A stretch of 64,000 nt of DNA from Pseudohongiella sp. (GCA_030696315.1 JAUYSM010000109.1:16702-80701); one strand, 5' to 3'. Positions 17,480-24,877 are shown, counted from the first letter of the stretch. Program-made: numbers and translations. The notes: generated from the sequence alone by a model not told the origin.

Positions 17480-17983
17480 ATGAAAACACGGAGAGCTTCC
17501 AGCCGCGAGCTGGATAACATCGATCGTAACATTCTGCGCATCATCCAACGCGAGGGGCGCATCTCGTTTGTAGAATTGGGCGAGAAGGTGGGTTTGTCGA
17601 CAACACCGTGTATGGAAAGGGTGCGCAGGCTTGAGCGTGAAAAGTTTATTCTGGGTTATGGCGCGCGTTTAAACCCACAGAAGTTACAGGCCAACCTGCT
17701 GGTGTTTGTGGAAATCAGTCTGGATTCCAAATCAGCCAGCATTTTTGATGACTTCCGCCGTGCAGTCAGCAAACTGCCACATGTACTGGAGTGCCACTTG
17801 GTATCCGGGGATTTTGATTACCTGATCAAGGCGCGTATTTCCGAGATGGCGTCCTACCGCAAACTGCTGGGTGACATTCTGCTGAAGTTGCCCGGCGTGC
17901 GCGAATCCAAAAGTTACATCGTGATGGAGGAGATCAAAGAAACTCTGGATCTGATTGTGCCTGACGAGTCTGAGCAGGCGTAA
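17480..17983 (+). CDS. Lrp/AsnC-family regulator (DadR-like)
   Basis: This 167-residue protein has an N-terminal AsnC-type HTH (about 10-70; LDNIDRNILRIIQREGRISFVELGEKVGLS) and a C-terminal RAM ligand-binding domain (about 75-155; VLECHLVSGDFDYLIKARI). This is the standard Lrp layout. It is transcribed away from dadA with 143 bp between, which contains a near-perfect inverted repeat. By analogy with pseudomonads, it probably activates dadA when alanine is present. It could instead act on other amino-acid genes. Confidence 0.9.
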   Translation: MKTRRASSRELDNIDRNILRIIQREGRISFVELGEKVGLSTTPCMERVRRLEREKFILGYGARLNPQKLQANLLVFVEISLDSKSASIFDDFRRAVSKLPHVLECHLVSGDFDYLIKARISEMASYRKLLGDILLKLPGVRESKSYIVMEEIKETLDLIVPDESEQA

Positions 17984-18017
17984 CAGCCGACGTAACAGCT
18001 GGCTCAGTCAAAAACGA

Positions 18018-18635
18018 TCATGTTTGCTGCCACTCAAACTCCATCTGCCGCGCGGTTGCGATGGCCAGTTCGCGACCGGCGAGACGCTCAACCAGATGCA
18101 GGCTCATATCAATACCTGCAGAAATGCCCGCTGACGTCACAATTTTTCCCTGGTCTACCCAGCGCACGTTATTTTGCACATCCAGGTCAGGAAACTGCAG
18201 TCGTAAGTCTGAGATATCTTCCCAATGGGTGGTCACGGCGTGGTCGGTCAGCACACCGGCTTTGGCTAACAAAAATGCGCCGGTACACACCGACGCTGTG
18301 ATTTGCGTGTGTGCGGCGATGTGGGAGATCCACTGTATCACTGCCGGTTTTTGCATTTCCTGACTCACTACGCCGCCGGGCACAATCAGTACGTCAAACG
18401 CTGTGGCATCCGCAAAGGTGACATCCGGCAACACCCGCATGCCTGCGCGCAGTTTCACAAGGTCAGCATGCTCAGCCACAGACACCACAGAAAATAAAGT
18501 GGGGGACATTTCCTGAGATTGCTGATGTGGGTGGCGCAGTGCCACACGAGAAGCAGTGGTAAATACCTCGTAGGGGCCAGCAAAATCCAATGCTTCCGCC
18601 TCGTCAAACAGGAAAATGCCCACGCGTATGGTCAT
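18018..18635 (-). CDS. DJ-1/PfpI family protein
   Basis: This 205-residue protein is a single class I glutamine-amidotransferase-like domain of the DJ-1/PfpI superfamily: IRVGIFLFDEAEALDFAGPYEVF at the start, DVLIVPGGVVSQEM, and the nucleophile elbow TASVCTGAFLLAKAG with its Cys. The arrangement is that of GlxA N-terminal domains or cyclohexyl-isocyanide-hydratase-like proteins, but without the AraC domain. Its start overlaps the DUF1330 stop by 4 bp, so the two are coupled. The reaction cannot be assigned. Confidence 0.88.
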   Translation of the reverse strand: MTIRVGIFLFDEAEALDFAGPYEVFTTASRVALRHPHQQSQEMSPTLFSVVSVAEHADLVKLRAGMRVLPDVTFADATAFDVLIVPGGVVSQEMQKPAVIQWISHIAAHTQITASVCTGAFLLAKAGVLTDHAVTTHWEDISDLRLQFPDLDVQNNVRWVDQGKIVTSAGISAGIDMSLHLVERLAGRELAIATARQMEFEWQQT

Positions 18636-18925
18636 GGCTCATAACCTTCAATAATGACCAGATCCAGAGTCGACACCGGTTGGCGCAAAGCGATTGCACA
18701 CTGATATTCCGGCGAGTGCCAACATGCCAATGCGCTCTGATAGTCTGGAAACTCAAGTACCACATGCCGTGATCGGCTTGAGCCTTCGACAGTTTCAAAG
18801 CGACCGCCGCGTACCAGAAACTTGGCATCATATTTTTTGAATGGCGCTGCGTTGGCCGCCACGTAATCTTTGTATTTTTCCAGGTCATCAATGTCGACCT
18901 GCACAATCCAGTAAGCCTTTGGCAT
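18632..18925 (-). CDS. DUF1330 family protein
   Basis: A protein of 97 residues with the DUF1330 pattern: KAYWIVQVDIDDLEKYKDYV at the N-terminus, FLVRGGRFETVEGSS in the middle, and VVLEFPDYQSALACWHSPEYQ toward the end. It is a small ferredoxin-like-fold (dimeric alpha-beta barrel) domain of unknown activity. The ATG at 18925 begins at the conserved region. It sits between the small HTH gene (20 bp upstream) and the PfpI gene (4-bp overlap), so it is in one operon with them. DUF1330 and DJ-1 proteins next to each other suggest a shared, unknown reaction. Confidence 0.88.
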   Translation of the reverse strand: MPKAYWIVQVDIDDLEKYKDYVAANAAPFKKYDAKFLVRGGRFETVEGSSRSRHVVLEFPDYQSALACWHSPEYQCAIALRQPVSTLDLVIIEGYEP

Positions 18926-18945
18926 GGTAGCTCCGTGTTTAACAG

Positions 18946-19179
18946 TCAATTTTCGACGTCACCAATCTCACCAATCTCACCAATATCCAGCAAATCCCCT
19001 GGAGAACAATCAAGTTCCTCGCAAAGACTGGCCAGCGTGTCAAAGCGCACGCCTTTGACTTTACCGGTGCGCAACAACGACAGATTGGCTTCCGTAATAC
19101 CTATGCGTTCTGCCAGTTCTTTGGAGCGCATTTTTCGCAACGCCAGCATCACATCAAGACGAACAATAATCTGTTTCAT
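18946..19179 (-). CDS. small Cro/C1-type HTH regulator (YozG-like)
   Basis: This 77-residue protein is almost all helix-turn-helix: MKQIIVRLDVMLALRKMRSKELAERIGITEANLSLLRTGKVKGVRFDTLASLCEELDCSPGDLL is the layout of the YozG-like family (shown here only by its landmarks LRKMRSKELA and ITEANLSLL). It overlaps the DUF2975 gene by 4 bp, and this pair is common in bacteria. The last residues are a three-fold I-G-E/D repeat encoded by a 9-bp tandem repeat at 18961-18987. The function is probably local transcriptional control of the pair. Confidence 0.87.
   Translation of the reverse strand: MKQIIVRLDVMLALRKMRSKELAERIGITEANLSLLRTGKVKGVRFDTLASLCEELDCSPGDLLDIGEIGEIGDVEN
18961..18987. repeat. 9-bp tandem repeat inside the HTH gene 3' end
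   Basis: Two identical ACCAATCTC units and a third, ACCAATATC, run head to tail, encoding the repeated Ile-Gly-Glu/Asp C-terminus on the minus strand. It is in frame (9 bp), so copy-number change would lengthen or shorten the tail without frameshift. Confidence 0.75.
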
Positions 19180-19691
19180 ACAAATGCGTCATTTTCAGAT
19201 TTAATGTCAGTTGCGACGACAAGAATTTTTCCGACGGCGCACACAAACACCGCAAATGCCAACATCCCGATGTATTCGGGTTCTATCTGCAAATCAAAAC
19301 CGCCCTGTCGGTTTACCCAAAGTGTCAAATTGGGGGTGATCAACATCACCGCAACCATGGCGTAAATGGCAGCTGAACCGGCCTCACCAACATGTCGTGC
19401 GACATTGGTGCTGAAAAACTCGCCCTGACCAAATTTGCCAAGCGCTTGTCGCAGGTGGTTGATGGCCTCAACAAAGAAGAAGGCAGGCAGCAACTCAATC
19501 AGAATCATGCCAATATTGTGCACACTTTGTCGCCAGGTGTTTTCCTGTGCAAACAGATTTCCTGCAATAGCAAAACCACCCTGGGTGATGATCGCGACAA
19601 TCAGCATCACCATGGCAATAATGGCGAGCGTCTGTGCAGTGGTGGCCAGATTTTGTGCGTTTTTCAGTTCTTCGAGTGTACGGTCTGACAT
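19176..19691 (-). CDS. DUF2975 family membrane protein
   Basis: A protein of 171 residues with four hydrophobic segments, near 20-45, 60-75, 110-130 and 145-165. The arrangement matches DUF2975: a short cytosolic start, then FFFVEAINHLRQALGKFGQGEFFS between TM2 and TM3. It is paired by a 4-bp overlap with a small HTH gene, as in many genomes. The ATG at 19691 is chosen because upstream codons do not match the family. It heads a four-gene minus-strand operon (DUF2975, HTH, DUF1330, PfpI). The molecular role is unknown. Confidence 0.83.
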   Translation of the reverse strand: MSDRTLEELKNAQNLATTAQTLAIIAMVMLIVAIITQGGFAIAGNLFAQENTWRQSVHNIGMILIELLPAFFFVEAINHLRQALGKFGQGEFFSTNVARHVGEAGSAAIYAMVAVMLITPNLTLWVNRQGGFDLQIEPEYIGMLAFAVFVCAVGKILVVATDIKSENDAFV

Positions 19692-19842
19692 GATGCTAGC
19701 TCCATTACTGTTTTGTGTTGTTAAATTATCGCTAAACAATAATAAAAGCAAATTTTATATTTATGTTTTGTTTGTCTGCTGGCAGTGAACTTACATATAA
19801 AGACTGATAGCGCTGGAACAGCAATCTGATCAGAGAGCAGGC

Positions 19843-19873
19843 TTGACACGAATACTTGCCAGGATCAATATCT
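19843..19873 (+). promoter_or_regulatory. possible promoter of the VapBC pair
   Basis: A perfect -35 box TTGACA (19843-19848) is followed after about 17 bases by a weak -10-like CAATAT, around 30 bp before the antitoxin ATG at 19902. The -10 match is poor, so the assignment is tentative. Confidence 0.3.
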
Positions 19874-19901
19874 TACCAGCGTCTTACATTAGGGTGATGG
19901 G

Positions 19902-20165
19902 ATGACAACTACACGATTGTCCAGCAAAGGTCAGATTATTATTCCCAAGTCAGTCAGGGATGCCCGGAAATGGCAAACAGGCCAAGAATTGGTGGTTGTG
20001 GATACTGATGAAGGGATTTTACTGACTCCACAGCGAGCTTTTTCACCAACGACACTTGAATGTGTTGCGGCTTGCCTGCACAAGCATGGAGTAGCAAAAA
20101 CAGAGAGGGAGATTGAGGCTGCGATGAAAAAAGCTGCAAGGAGTGCATGGCGTGATCGCGATTGA
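19902..20165 (+). CDS. AbrB/MazE-type antitoxin of a VapBC-like module
   Basis: This 87-residue protein begins with an AbrB/SpoVT swapped-hairpin DNA-binding domain (TTTRLSSKGQIIIPKSVRDARKWQTGQELVVVDTD landmarks at about 2-45) and continues with a helical tail that would wrap the toxin. It is followed by a PIN-domain gene whose start lies inside its last codons. Such proteins bind their own promoter together with the toxin. The overlap and order (antitoxin first) are typical of type II modules. The assignment is secure by neighbour and fold; the exact subfamily is not. Confidence 0.9.
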   Translation: MTTTRLSSKGQIIIPKSVRDARKWQTGQELVVVDTDEGILLTPQRAFSPTTLECVAACLHKHGVAKTEREIEAAMKKAARSAWRDRD

Positions 20166-20541
20166 TACAAATGTATTGGTCAGGTTGTTAACCAGGGATG
20201 ATGAGCAGCAATACGTTTCTGCCTATGACTTGTTTGACAAGCAGGAGATTTTTATACCTGACACTGTCATTCTGGAAACAGAGTGGGTATTACGCCACGC
20301 GTTTGAGTTTTCCAATCAGGAAATTTCAACTGCGCTGAGCTCTGTATTTGGTTTGCCGAACGTCCATGTTCGTCAGGTGGATGCCATCGTTTGTGTTTTT
20401 GACTGGTACAACAAAGGCTTGGACTTTGCTGATGCATTCCATCTGGTTGGAGCGCAGAATTCCGAATGCATCAAGACGTTTGATAAAGGCTTTGTCAAAT
20501 GTGCTGCCGGTCTATCGGCGTGCCCGGCAGAACTGATCTAA
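20152..20541 (+). CDS. PIN-domain toxin, VapC-like
   Basis: This 129-residue PIN domain should be a Mg2+-dependent ribonuclease. The four acidic residues expected in the active site are visible: D5 in IAIDTNVL, E42 in ILETEWVLR, D94 in DFADAFHL, and D111 in KTFDKGF. The GTG at 20152 is preferred over an upstream in-frame GTG at 20143, because AAGGAG (20138-20143) is 8 bases before it and the family begins M-I-A-I-D-T-N. It overlaps the antitoxin by 14 bp. The module is probably chromosomal and intact. Cleavage targets cannot be predicted. Confidence 0.9.
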   Translation: MIAIDTNVLVRLLTRDDEQQYVSAYDLFDKQEIFIPDTVILETEWVLRHAFEFSNQEISTALSSVFGLPNVHVRQVDAIVCVFDWYNKGLDFADAFHLVGAQNSECIKTFDKGFVKCAAGLSACPAELI

Positions 20542-20960
20542 AGAGTGTCTGACTGTGGTCGCCCCATCCATAAACCTGTAAACAGGATGGCTGCTACCCC
20601 CACCAGTATCATGGCGGGATAAATACGATCGTCCATGCTGCCGGGATTGGGAAACCAACGCTCAAAATACAGGGTTCCCAGCACATCCAGGCACATGGCC
20701 GGAGCGGTGAGCGCAGCGGCGGCATGCACGCGCCACTGAGGCGGTGTACTGAACAGTTTGAATGTGATCACGGCGGTCAGCGATGAACCGATAACGCCGA
20801 TCGATAACCACATCCAGAGCACGGTTTTTGTTGTCTCGGGCTCGGTATTGCCTGGCCACCAGGTTCTGAACAGCAGCAAAAAACCTACCCAGCCTGCCAG
20901 CGAGATCAGCATCATCCAGGTCATCTGTTGCTTGATGTTTATGGGTTTGGCGGTCAACAT
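20538..20960 (-). CDS. hypothetical four-TM membrane protein
   Basis: This 140-residue protein has four hydrophobic segments, near 15-33, 48-68, 80-95 and 115-133. The segment around ALTAPAMCLDVLGTLYFERWFPNP, with Pro and Asp in the third helix, resembles DUF5367-type proteins, but I am not sure of the family. It is convergent with the PIN toxin, overlapping by 4 bp, and divergent from a TetR gene. Two operator-like dyads stand between it and the TetR gene, so it is the probable repressed target. It could be a small exporter or stress membrane protein. Confidence 0.75.
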   Translation of the reverse strand: MLTAKPINIKQQMTWMMLISLAGWVGFLLLFRTWWPGNTEPETTKTVLWMWLSIGVIGSSLTAVITFKLFSTPPQWRVHAAAALTAPAMCLDVLGTLYFERWFPNPGSMDDRIYPAMILVGVAAILFTGLWMGRPQSDTL

Positions 20961-20979
20961 GGTGGTACCTCCTGAAAAA

Positions 20980-21023
20980 TGTAATGGTTGCTACAGTCAG
21001 GAGTATTTGTAGCAGTCGCTACA
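20980..21023. promoter_or_regulatory. two TGTAGC-N4-GCTACA-type dyads, TetR operators
   Basis: TGTAGCAGTCGCTACA at 21008-21023 has perfect 6-bp arms around four bases. TGTAATGGTTGCTACA at 20980-20995 matches the same pattern except at two arm positions. They lie 28 bp apart, between the divergent membrane-protein and TetR starts. Their sequence is typical of TetR operators, and the position suggests that both genes are repressed. Confidence 0.65.
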
Positions 21024-21041
21024 GTAATAAGCAAGCAAAAA

Positions 21042-21644
21042 ATGGCATTGTCTGAGGGTGTGGCTGTGAGTAAAAAGCTGGATAAACGTGCAGAGGTGAT
21101 TGATCTGCTGACAGTCCATTTTCTGGATACTGGACTGAGCGACACCGGTTTGCGACGGCTGGCGGAGGTGGCTGGCACCAGTGATCGCATGCTGCTGTAC
21201 TATTTTGAGAACAAAGATGAATTGCTTGCTGCAGTGCTGACGAATATCGCGGGAGGGCTCAGTGCTTCGCTTACGCAATTGTTTGGGACAACACCTTTAT
21301 CTGCTGACACGGTCCTGGAGAAATTGTGGGTGGCGGCGAAAAGTGACGCATTTAAACCACATCTCCGCCTGTGGCTGGATTTGGCAGCCCATGCCAACCG
21401 GGGTGACCCGTTGTTTTTATCCATAGCACAACAAATAAGTACCGGCTGGATAAACTGGATGGCCAGTCTGCTCGATGTTCCCGAGGCGAACAAAGACGCG
21501 ACAGCCGCCTTGATTCTGGCAGCGGTAGATGGTCAGTTGGTGTTGTTTCCCGGTGAAATTGCGCGAGGTGAACATGCCATTCTGCAATTGATTGCCTTGT
21601 TCAGGGGGCAGGCCAAGGCTCAGGCGCAGTCGGGCGCTGCATGA
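21042..21644 (+). CDS. TetR-family transcriptional regulator
   Basis: About 200 residues, with an N-terminal TetR HTH (LDKRAEVIDLLTVHFLDTGLSDTGLRRLAEVAGTSDRMLLYYFENKDELL landmarks within 10-60) and a helical ligand-binding domain behind it. The recognition region (GTSDRMLLYYF) is close to other TetR proteins that control small membrane genes. ATG at 21042 is listed; GTG at 21066 with GAGG 9 bases upstream is an equally good start. It diverges from a four-TM protein gene across two operator-like dyads. Its end overlaps the converging Ogt/AraC-type gene by 25 bp. Confidence 0.88.
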   Translation: MALSEGVAVSKKLDKRAEVIDLLTVHFLDTGLSDTGLRRLAEVAGTSDRMLLYYFENKDELLAAVLTNIAGGLSASLTQLFGTTPLSADTVLEKLWVAAKSDAFKPHLRLWLDLAAHANRGDPLFLSIAQQISTGWINWMASLLDVPEANKDATAALILAAVDGQLVLFPGEIARGEHAILQLIALFRGQAKAQAQSGAA

Positions 21645-22474
21645 CGCCCCACTGTTTCATAAAAGCGAATCACCTGTTTGCGCTGCTCTCCCCAACGATA
21701 ACCACCCAATGCGCCACTTTTGCGGATCACCCGATGGCATGGAATCAGCAGAGCAACCGGGTTGGCGGCAATGGCATTGGCAACCGCCCGGGTGGCGTTG
21801 GGCGTTTGTATGTGCTGCGCGATCCCGGAATAAGTCTGCGAGTCTCCGGGAGCGATTGCCAGCAGCGCACGCCAGACCGCTACTTGAAAATTACTGCCAG
21901 CCACATGCAGCGGCATTTTTTCTGCGGGCGTCTCACCACGTAACAACCAGCAGATCGCGCTGGCGGTCATCTCGGTGTGCCGATGGTCCTGGACAATCAC
22001 CGCGTTTGGCCATTGTGCCTGCAATCGCAGAATTTCTGCGTCTTTTCCGTCAGTCTCGGTAAACACCGCTTTGCAAATTCCACGAGGTGTTTGTGCAATC
22101 AGCAACTCACCAAACGGAGTCATATGCAGCCCATAATTAATCTGCAGATCAATACCGCCTTTTTTAAATTCCCCCGGAGTCACCGCTTCCAGCGATACAA
22201 AGTGATCGTACAGTCTGGAGCTGCTACTGAGTCCGACTGATCCGGAGATATCCAATAAAGAGCGTTGCGCGGACACCTGGCTCTTGGCCTTTTCCAGCGT
22301 CATGACTTGCAGAAACCGTTTTGGGCTAATGCCTGCCCACTGACAAAACAGGCGCTGAAAATGGAACGCACTCAGATGTACATGCGCGGCCACCTGCTCC
22401 AGGGTCGGCTGTTGCTCGACATGTTGGCTAAGAAAATCGATGGCCTTGGCAATGCGTTGGTAGTCATTCATCAT
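21620..22474 (-). CDS. AraC HTH and methylated-DNA-cysteine methyltransferase fusion (Ada-like)
   Basis: This 284-residue protein joins an N-terminal AraC HTH pair (about 1-100; LEQVAAHVHLSAFHFQRLFCQWAGISPKRFLQ) to a C-terminal O6-alkylguanine-DNA alkyltransferase domain (about 110-280). The acceptor Cys is in IPCHRVI, with ATRAVANAIAANP before it and GGYRWG after. The Ada-type N-terminal zinc domain is absent. It should transfer the alkyl group from O6-alkylguanine to its own cysteine. The ATG at 22474 fits the family. It diverges from an AlkA-like glycosylase across 70 bp, so this is a DNA-alkylation repair pair. Confidence 0.92.
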   Translation of the reverse strand: MMNDYQRIAKAIDFLSQHVEQQPTLEQVAAHVHLSAFHFQRLFCQWAGISPKRFLQVMTLEKAKSQVSAQRSLLDISGSVGLSSSSRLYDHFVSLEAVTPGEFKKGGIDLQINYGLHMTPFGELLIAQTPRGICKAVFTETDGKDAEILRLQAQWPNAVIVQDHRHTEMTASAICWLLRGETPAEKMPLHVAGSNFQVAVWRALLAIAPGDSQTYSGIAQHIQTPNATRAVANAIAANPVALLIPCHRVIRKSGALGGYRWGEQRKQVIRFYETVGRHAAPDCA

Positions 22475-22545
22475 GAGGGCAGTATGTAATGCCGGCTGCA
22501 CGCTGTCGAACCGGATCTTGCTGTTTTTGGGATAAACGTAAGGGA

Positions 22546-23184
22546 ATGATGATGACAATCACACTGGATGATGAGCAAAAAATCAAGGCTGTCAAACATC
22601 TCAGTCGTCAGGACAAGAAGCTGGCAGAACTGATAGAAAGAGTCGGCGAGTGTCGACTCAGTGGCAAGGGGCATCCTGACTTATTTGGGACGTTGGCTGA
22701 TGCCATCGTCAGCCAGCAGTTGTCCGGAAAAGCAGCTGCGACTATTTTTGGGCGCTTTTGTGTGTTGCTTGGCGCCGAGGATAAAAAACCGCAGCCTGCG
22801 CAATTGTCTGGAGTGACGGAGCAGCAATTGCGCTCGGTTGGGTTATCCCGAGCCAAATCGCTGGCGGTGCTGGATCTGGCGGACAAAATTGAACAGGGCA
22901 CTGTGTTGCCGTTATCAGTACTTGAGGCGATGCCTGACGAAGACATCATTCAGAACCTGATTCAGGTGCGTGGTATCGGGCGTTGGACAGCGGAGATGTT
23001 TCTGATGTTCCAGCTGGGCCGTGCGGATGTGCTACCCGTGGATGATCTTGGGGTGCGTAAGGGTTTTATGCTGACCTATGGTTTAGAGGCGATGCCGGAC
23101 AAAAAACTGTTGGTGCAGCATGCTGCTCGGTGGCAGCCATATCGGAGTGTGGCGTCTTGGTATATGTGGCGGGCGTTGGAGTAG
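22546..23184 (+). CDS. DNA-3-methyladenine glycosylase II family (AlkA-like)
   Basis: A protein of 212 residues of the HhH-GPD superfamily. The helix-hairpin-helix reads VRGIGRWTAEMFLMFQLGRADVLPVDDLGVRKG, with the catalytic Asp expected in VDDLGV. An upstream signature, FGTLADAIVSQQLSGKAAATIF, is the standard AlkA/Mag core. It lacks the larger N-terminal domain of E. coli AlkA. It should excise alkylated bases. Three Met codons in a row (22546-22554) offer starts; AAGGG lies just upstream. It diverges from an Ada-like methyltransferase, consistent with alkylation repair. Confidence 0.92.
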   Translation: MMMTITLDDEQKIKAVKHLSRQDKKLAELIERVGECRLSGKGHPDLFGTLADAIVSQQLSGKAAATIFGRFCVLLGAEDKKPQPAQLSGVTEQQLRSVGLSRAKSLAVLDLADKIEQGTVLPLSVLEAMPDEDIIQNLIQVRGIGRWTAEMFLMFQLGRADVLPVDDLGVRKGFMLTYGLEAMPDKKLLVQHAARWQPYRSVASWYMWRALE

Positions 23185-23207
23185 TGGTTTTTATCTGGAT
23201 CTGCAGG

Positions 23208-23286
23208 GCAGGTGAGTAGTCGGACGCTCCTCAGGATGACGCTGCGCGTCTGATCATCCTTCGCTCACCTCCGACTACTCACCTGC
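23208..23286. repeat. long inverted repeat with nested hairpin, REP-like
   Basis: A perfect 17-bp inverted repeat (23208-23224 with 23270-23286, arm GCAGGTGAGTAGTCGGA) encloses a nested dyad (AGGATGA with TCATCCT, and GACGC-TGC-GCGTC inside it). The loop also contains CGCTCACC-type echoes of the outer arm. It sits between the AlkA-like and rhodanese genes, which converge. The GTAG element and nested palindrome resemble repetitive extragenic elements used by REP-associated transposases. It might also act as a terminator. Confidence 0.6.
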
Positions 23287-23326
23287 CTTGTTGGACTGCA
23301 TTGCCACCTTGGCCAAATTGCGTGCT

Positions 23327-23734
23327 CTACTGAGCCGCGGTGGTGTTTTCCAGTACAAAGCCCTCGTCTATCCAGCCGCAAACACCGCCTATCATTTTTT
23401 TCACGGGACGACCAAGACGCGCCAATCGGATAGCAGCCTTTTCAGTGGCGTTGCAATGTGGGCCTGCGCAATACACAACAAACAGCGTATTGGCGGGATA
23501 AGCCGCCAAGGTTTCCTCGTTGATACGGGCGTGCGGCAATGAAATGGACTGCATCACGTGACCTCTTTTCCATGCCTCCTCCCCACGTACATCCAGCAAT
23601 ACAAAGTCCTGACGACCGTTGCTGACAGCGTGATGTACATCCCAGCAGTCAGTTTCAAAGGCGAGCAGGGATTCAAAGTGTGCCAGTGCGTCGATGCTGG
23701 CCGCGGCGGCTGGTCTGGATACGGCTGATGACAT
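23327..23734 (-). CDS. rhodanese-like domain protein
   Basis: This 135-residue protein is a single rhodanese domain (about 40-130) with a short N-terminal extension. The active-site loop CAGPHCNATE carries the expected catalytic Cys, and VLLDVRGEEAWKRGHV and the C-terminal GGVCGWIDEGF are typical. It should carry a persulfide or bind a similar ligand. The partner is not visible. It is divergent from the GlxA-type regulator, which may control it, and a perfect 18-bp-arm palindrome lies between the two starts. It is cytoplasmic, with no signal peptide. Confidence 0.88.
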   Translation of the reverse strand: MSSAVSRPAAAASIDALAHFESLLAFETDCWDVHHAVSNGRQDFVLLDVRGEEAWKRGHVMQSISLPHARINEETLAAYPANTLFVVYCAGPHCNATEKAAIRLARLGRPVKKMIGGVCGWIDEGFVLENTTAAQ

Positions 23735-23759
23735 AAAAAATACTCCTGTAGTTTATTTA

Positions 23760-23796
23760 GGGGACGGAGGGATCAAATTTTGATCCCTCCGTCCCC
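23760..23796. repeat. palindrome with 18-bp arms; half copy at 57327
   Basis: The arm GGGGACGGAGGGATCAAA (23760-23777) is followed after one base by its exact reverse complement (23779-23796). The same 18 bases occur once more at 57327-57344, next to the start of speA, without a full second arm. The element is therefore dispersed rather than part of a single promoter. Here it lies between the divergent rhodanese and GlxA-type genes. Confidence 0.75.
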
Positions 23797-23856
23797 TCAT
23801 GCGTAATTGGCTTAAAAGACAACTTTCGATAGAATCCAGCCAATCTATCCTTTTGC

Positions 23857-24837
23857 ATGCAGGTCATCATGATCAAAGTAGCCATTCTTACCCGTGACCA
23901 CGGCGCATTTTTTGAGTTGGGTTGTGCGCTGGAATTGTTTGCCCTGCCCAGGCCAGAGTTTGATTCCTGGTATCAGTGTGAGGTGGTGAGTTTTGCATCC
24001 TGCCCGCTCAATATGCTGGGGGGAGTGCAGCTGACGGTTCGACAGGTCGATAATCTGGATGAGTTTGACATGCTGGTGGTGCCGGGCTGGCCGGCATCGG
24101 GTGCTGAGTTGATGCAGCTGCATCGTGAAGCTTTGCTGCGTTTTTACAAGGCAGGCAAACGCTTGCTGTCGTTTTGCTCAGGCGCTTTTTTACTGGGCGA
24201 GTTGGGTGTGTTGGAGGGCCGCGAGGCGACCACGCACTGGCGTTACGCTGCGCTGTTCCAGCAACGCTTTCCAGCCGTGCGATATGTGGAAGATGTGTTG
24301 TATGTGTACGACGGCCACATCGGTTGCTCAGCGGGCAGTGCTGCAGCAATCGATCTGGGGATCGAGGTGATTCGCCGGGATTTTGGGTATCAGATTGCCA
24401 ATCAGGTAGCGCGTCGGCTGGTGTTGTCAGCACATCGCAAGGGTGGGCAATCACAGTTTGTTGAAACCCCTGTACTTGAACGGGCCAATCAGTTTTCACA
24501 GGCATTGGACTGGGCCGTGCAAAATATTCGAGAGCCCATTGATATTAACGAGTTTGCCCAAAGAGCCCGGATGTCCCGGCGTACCTTTGACAGAAAGTTC
24601 CGCAGCACATTCAACATGAGTGCCAATGACTGGCTGATACAGCAGAAGCTTAATCTTGCCAAAGGACTGCTGGAGTCGACGGTACAAAAGTCAGTTGAGC
24701 CAGGCACCAGAGCGTGCAGCATTGAATGGATTGCCGGGCAATCCGGATTCGTCAACGCCATCACCATGCGCCATCACTTTCGCAAAGTGCTGGGCGTGTC
24801 GCCGACTCAATACCAAGAGCAGTTTGCCGGGGCTTGA
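23857..24837 (+). CDS. GlxA-type transcriptional regulator (DJ-1/PfpI plus AraC)
   Basis: This 326-residue regulator has an N-terminal DJ-1/PfpI amidotransferase-like sensor domain (about 5-175; MLVVPGWPASG, SFCSGAFLLGELGVLEGREATTHW) and a C-terminal AraC HTH pair (about 220-320; FAQRARMSRRTFDRKFRSTFNMSANDW, FVNAITMRHHFRKVLGVSPTQYQ). The layout is that of GlxA/FtrA regulators. ATG 23857 is used; an internal ATG at 23869 would remove only four residues. The effector is unknown. It diverges from a rhodanese gene. Confidence 0.9.
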   Translation: MQVIMIKVAILTRDHGAFFELGCALELFALPRPEFDSWYQCEVVSFASCPLNMLGGVQLTVRQVDNLDEFDMLVVPGWPASGAELMQLHREALLRFYKAGKRLLSFCSGAFLLGELGVLEGREATTHWRYAALFQQRFPAVRYVEDVLYVYDGHIGCSAGSAAAIDLGIEVIRRDFGYQIANQVARRLVLSAHRKGGQSQFVETPVLERANQFSQALDWAVQNIREPIDINEFAQRARMSRRTFDRKFRSTFNMSANDWLIQQKLNLAKGLLESTVQKSVEPGTRACSIEWIAGQSGFVNAITMRHHFRKVLGVSPTQYQEQFAGA

Positions 24838-24848
24838 AAAGCCGTCCA

Positions 24849-24877
24849 TTGACATCTGCATCATCGAACACCATGAT
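24849..24877 (+). promoter_or_regulatory. sigma70-type promoter of the TPR-oxygenase gene
   Basis: TTGACA (24849-24854) and CATGAT (24872-24877) are separated by 17 bases, about 36 bases before the ATG at 24913. The -35 is perfect and the -10 matches four of six bases. Confidence 0.5.

Noticed and set aside
18018..20541. A defence island formed by EVE, HTH and VapBC genes
   Set aside because: No restriction, nuclease-helicase or phage-defence hallmark gene is present. The EVE protein is of the common stand-alone kind.
23208..23286. Treating the inverted repeat as a simple rho-independent terminator
   Set aside because: The stem encloses a second stem and 45 bases and lacks a T run, which fits a REP-like element better.
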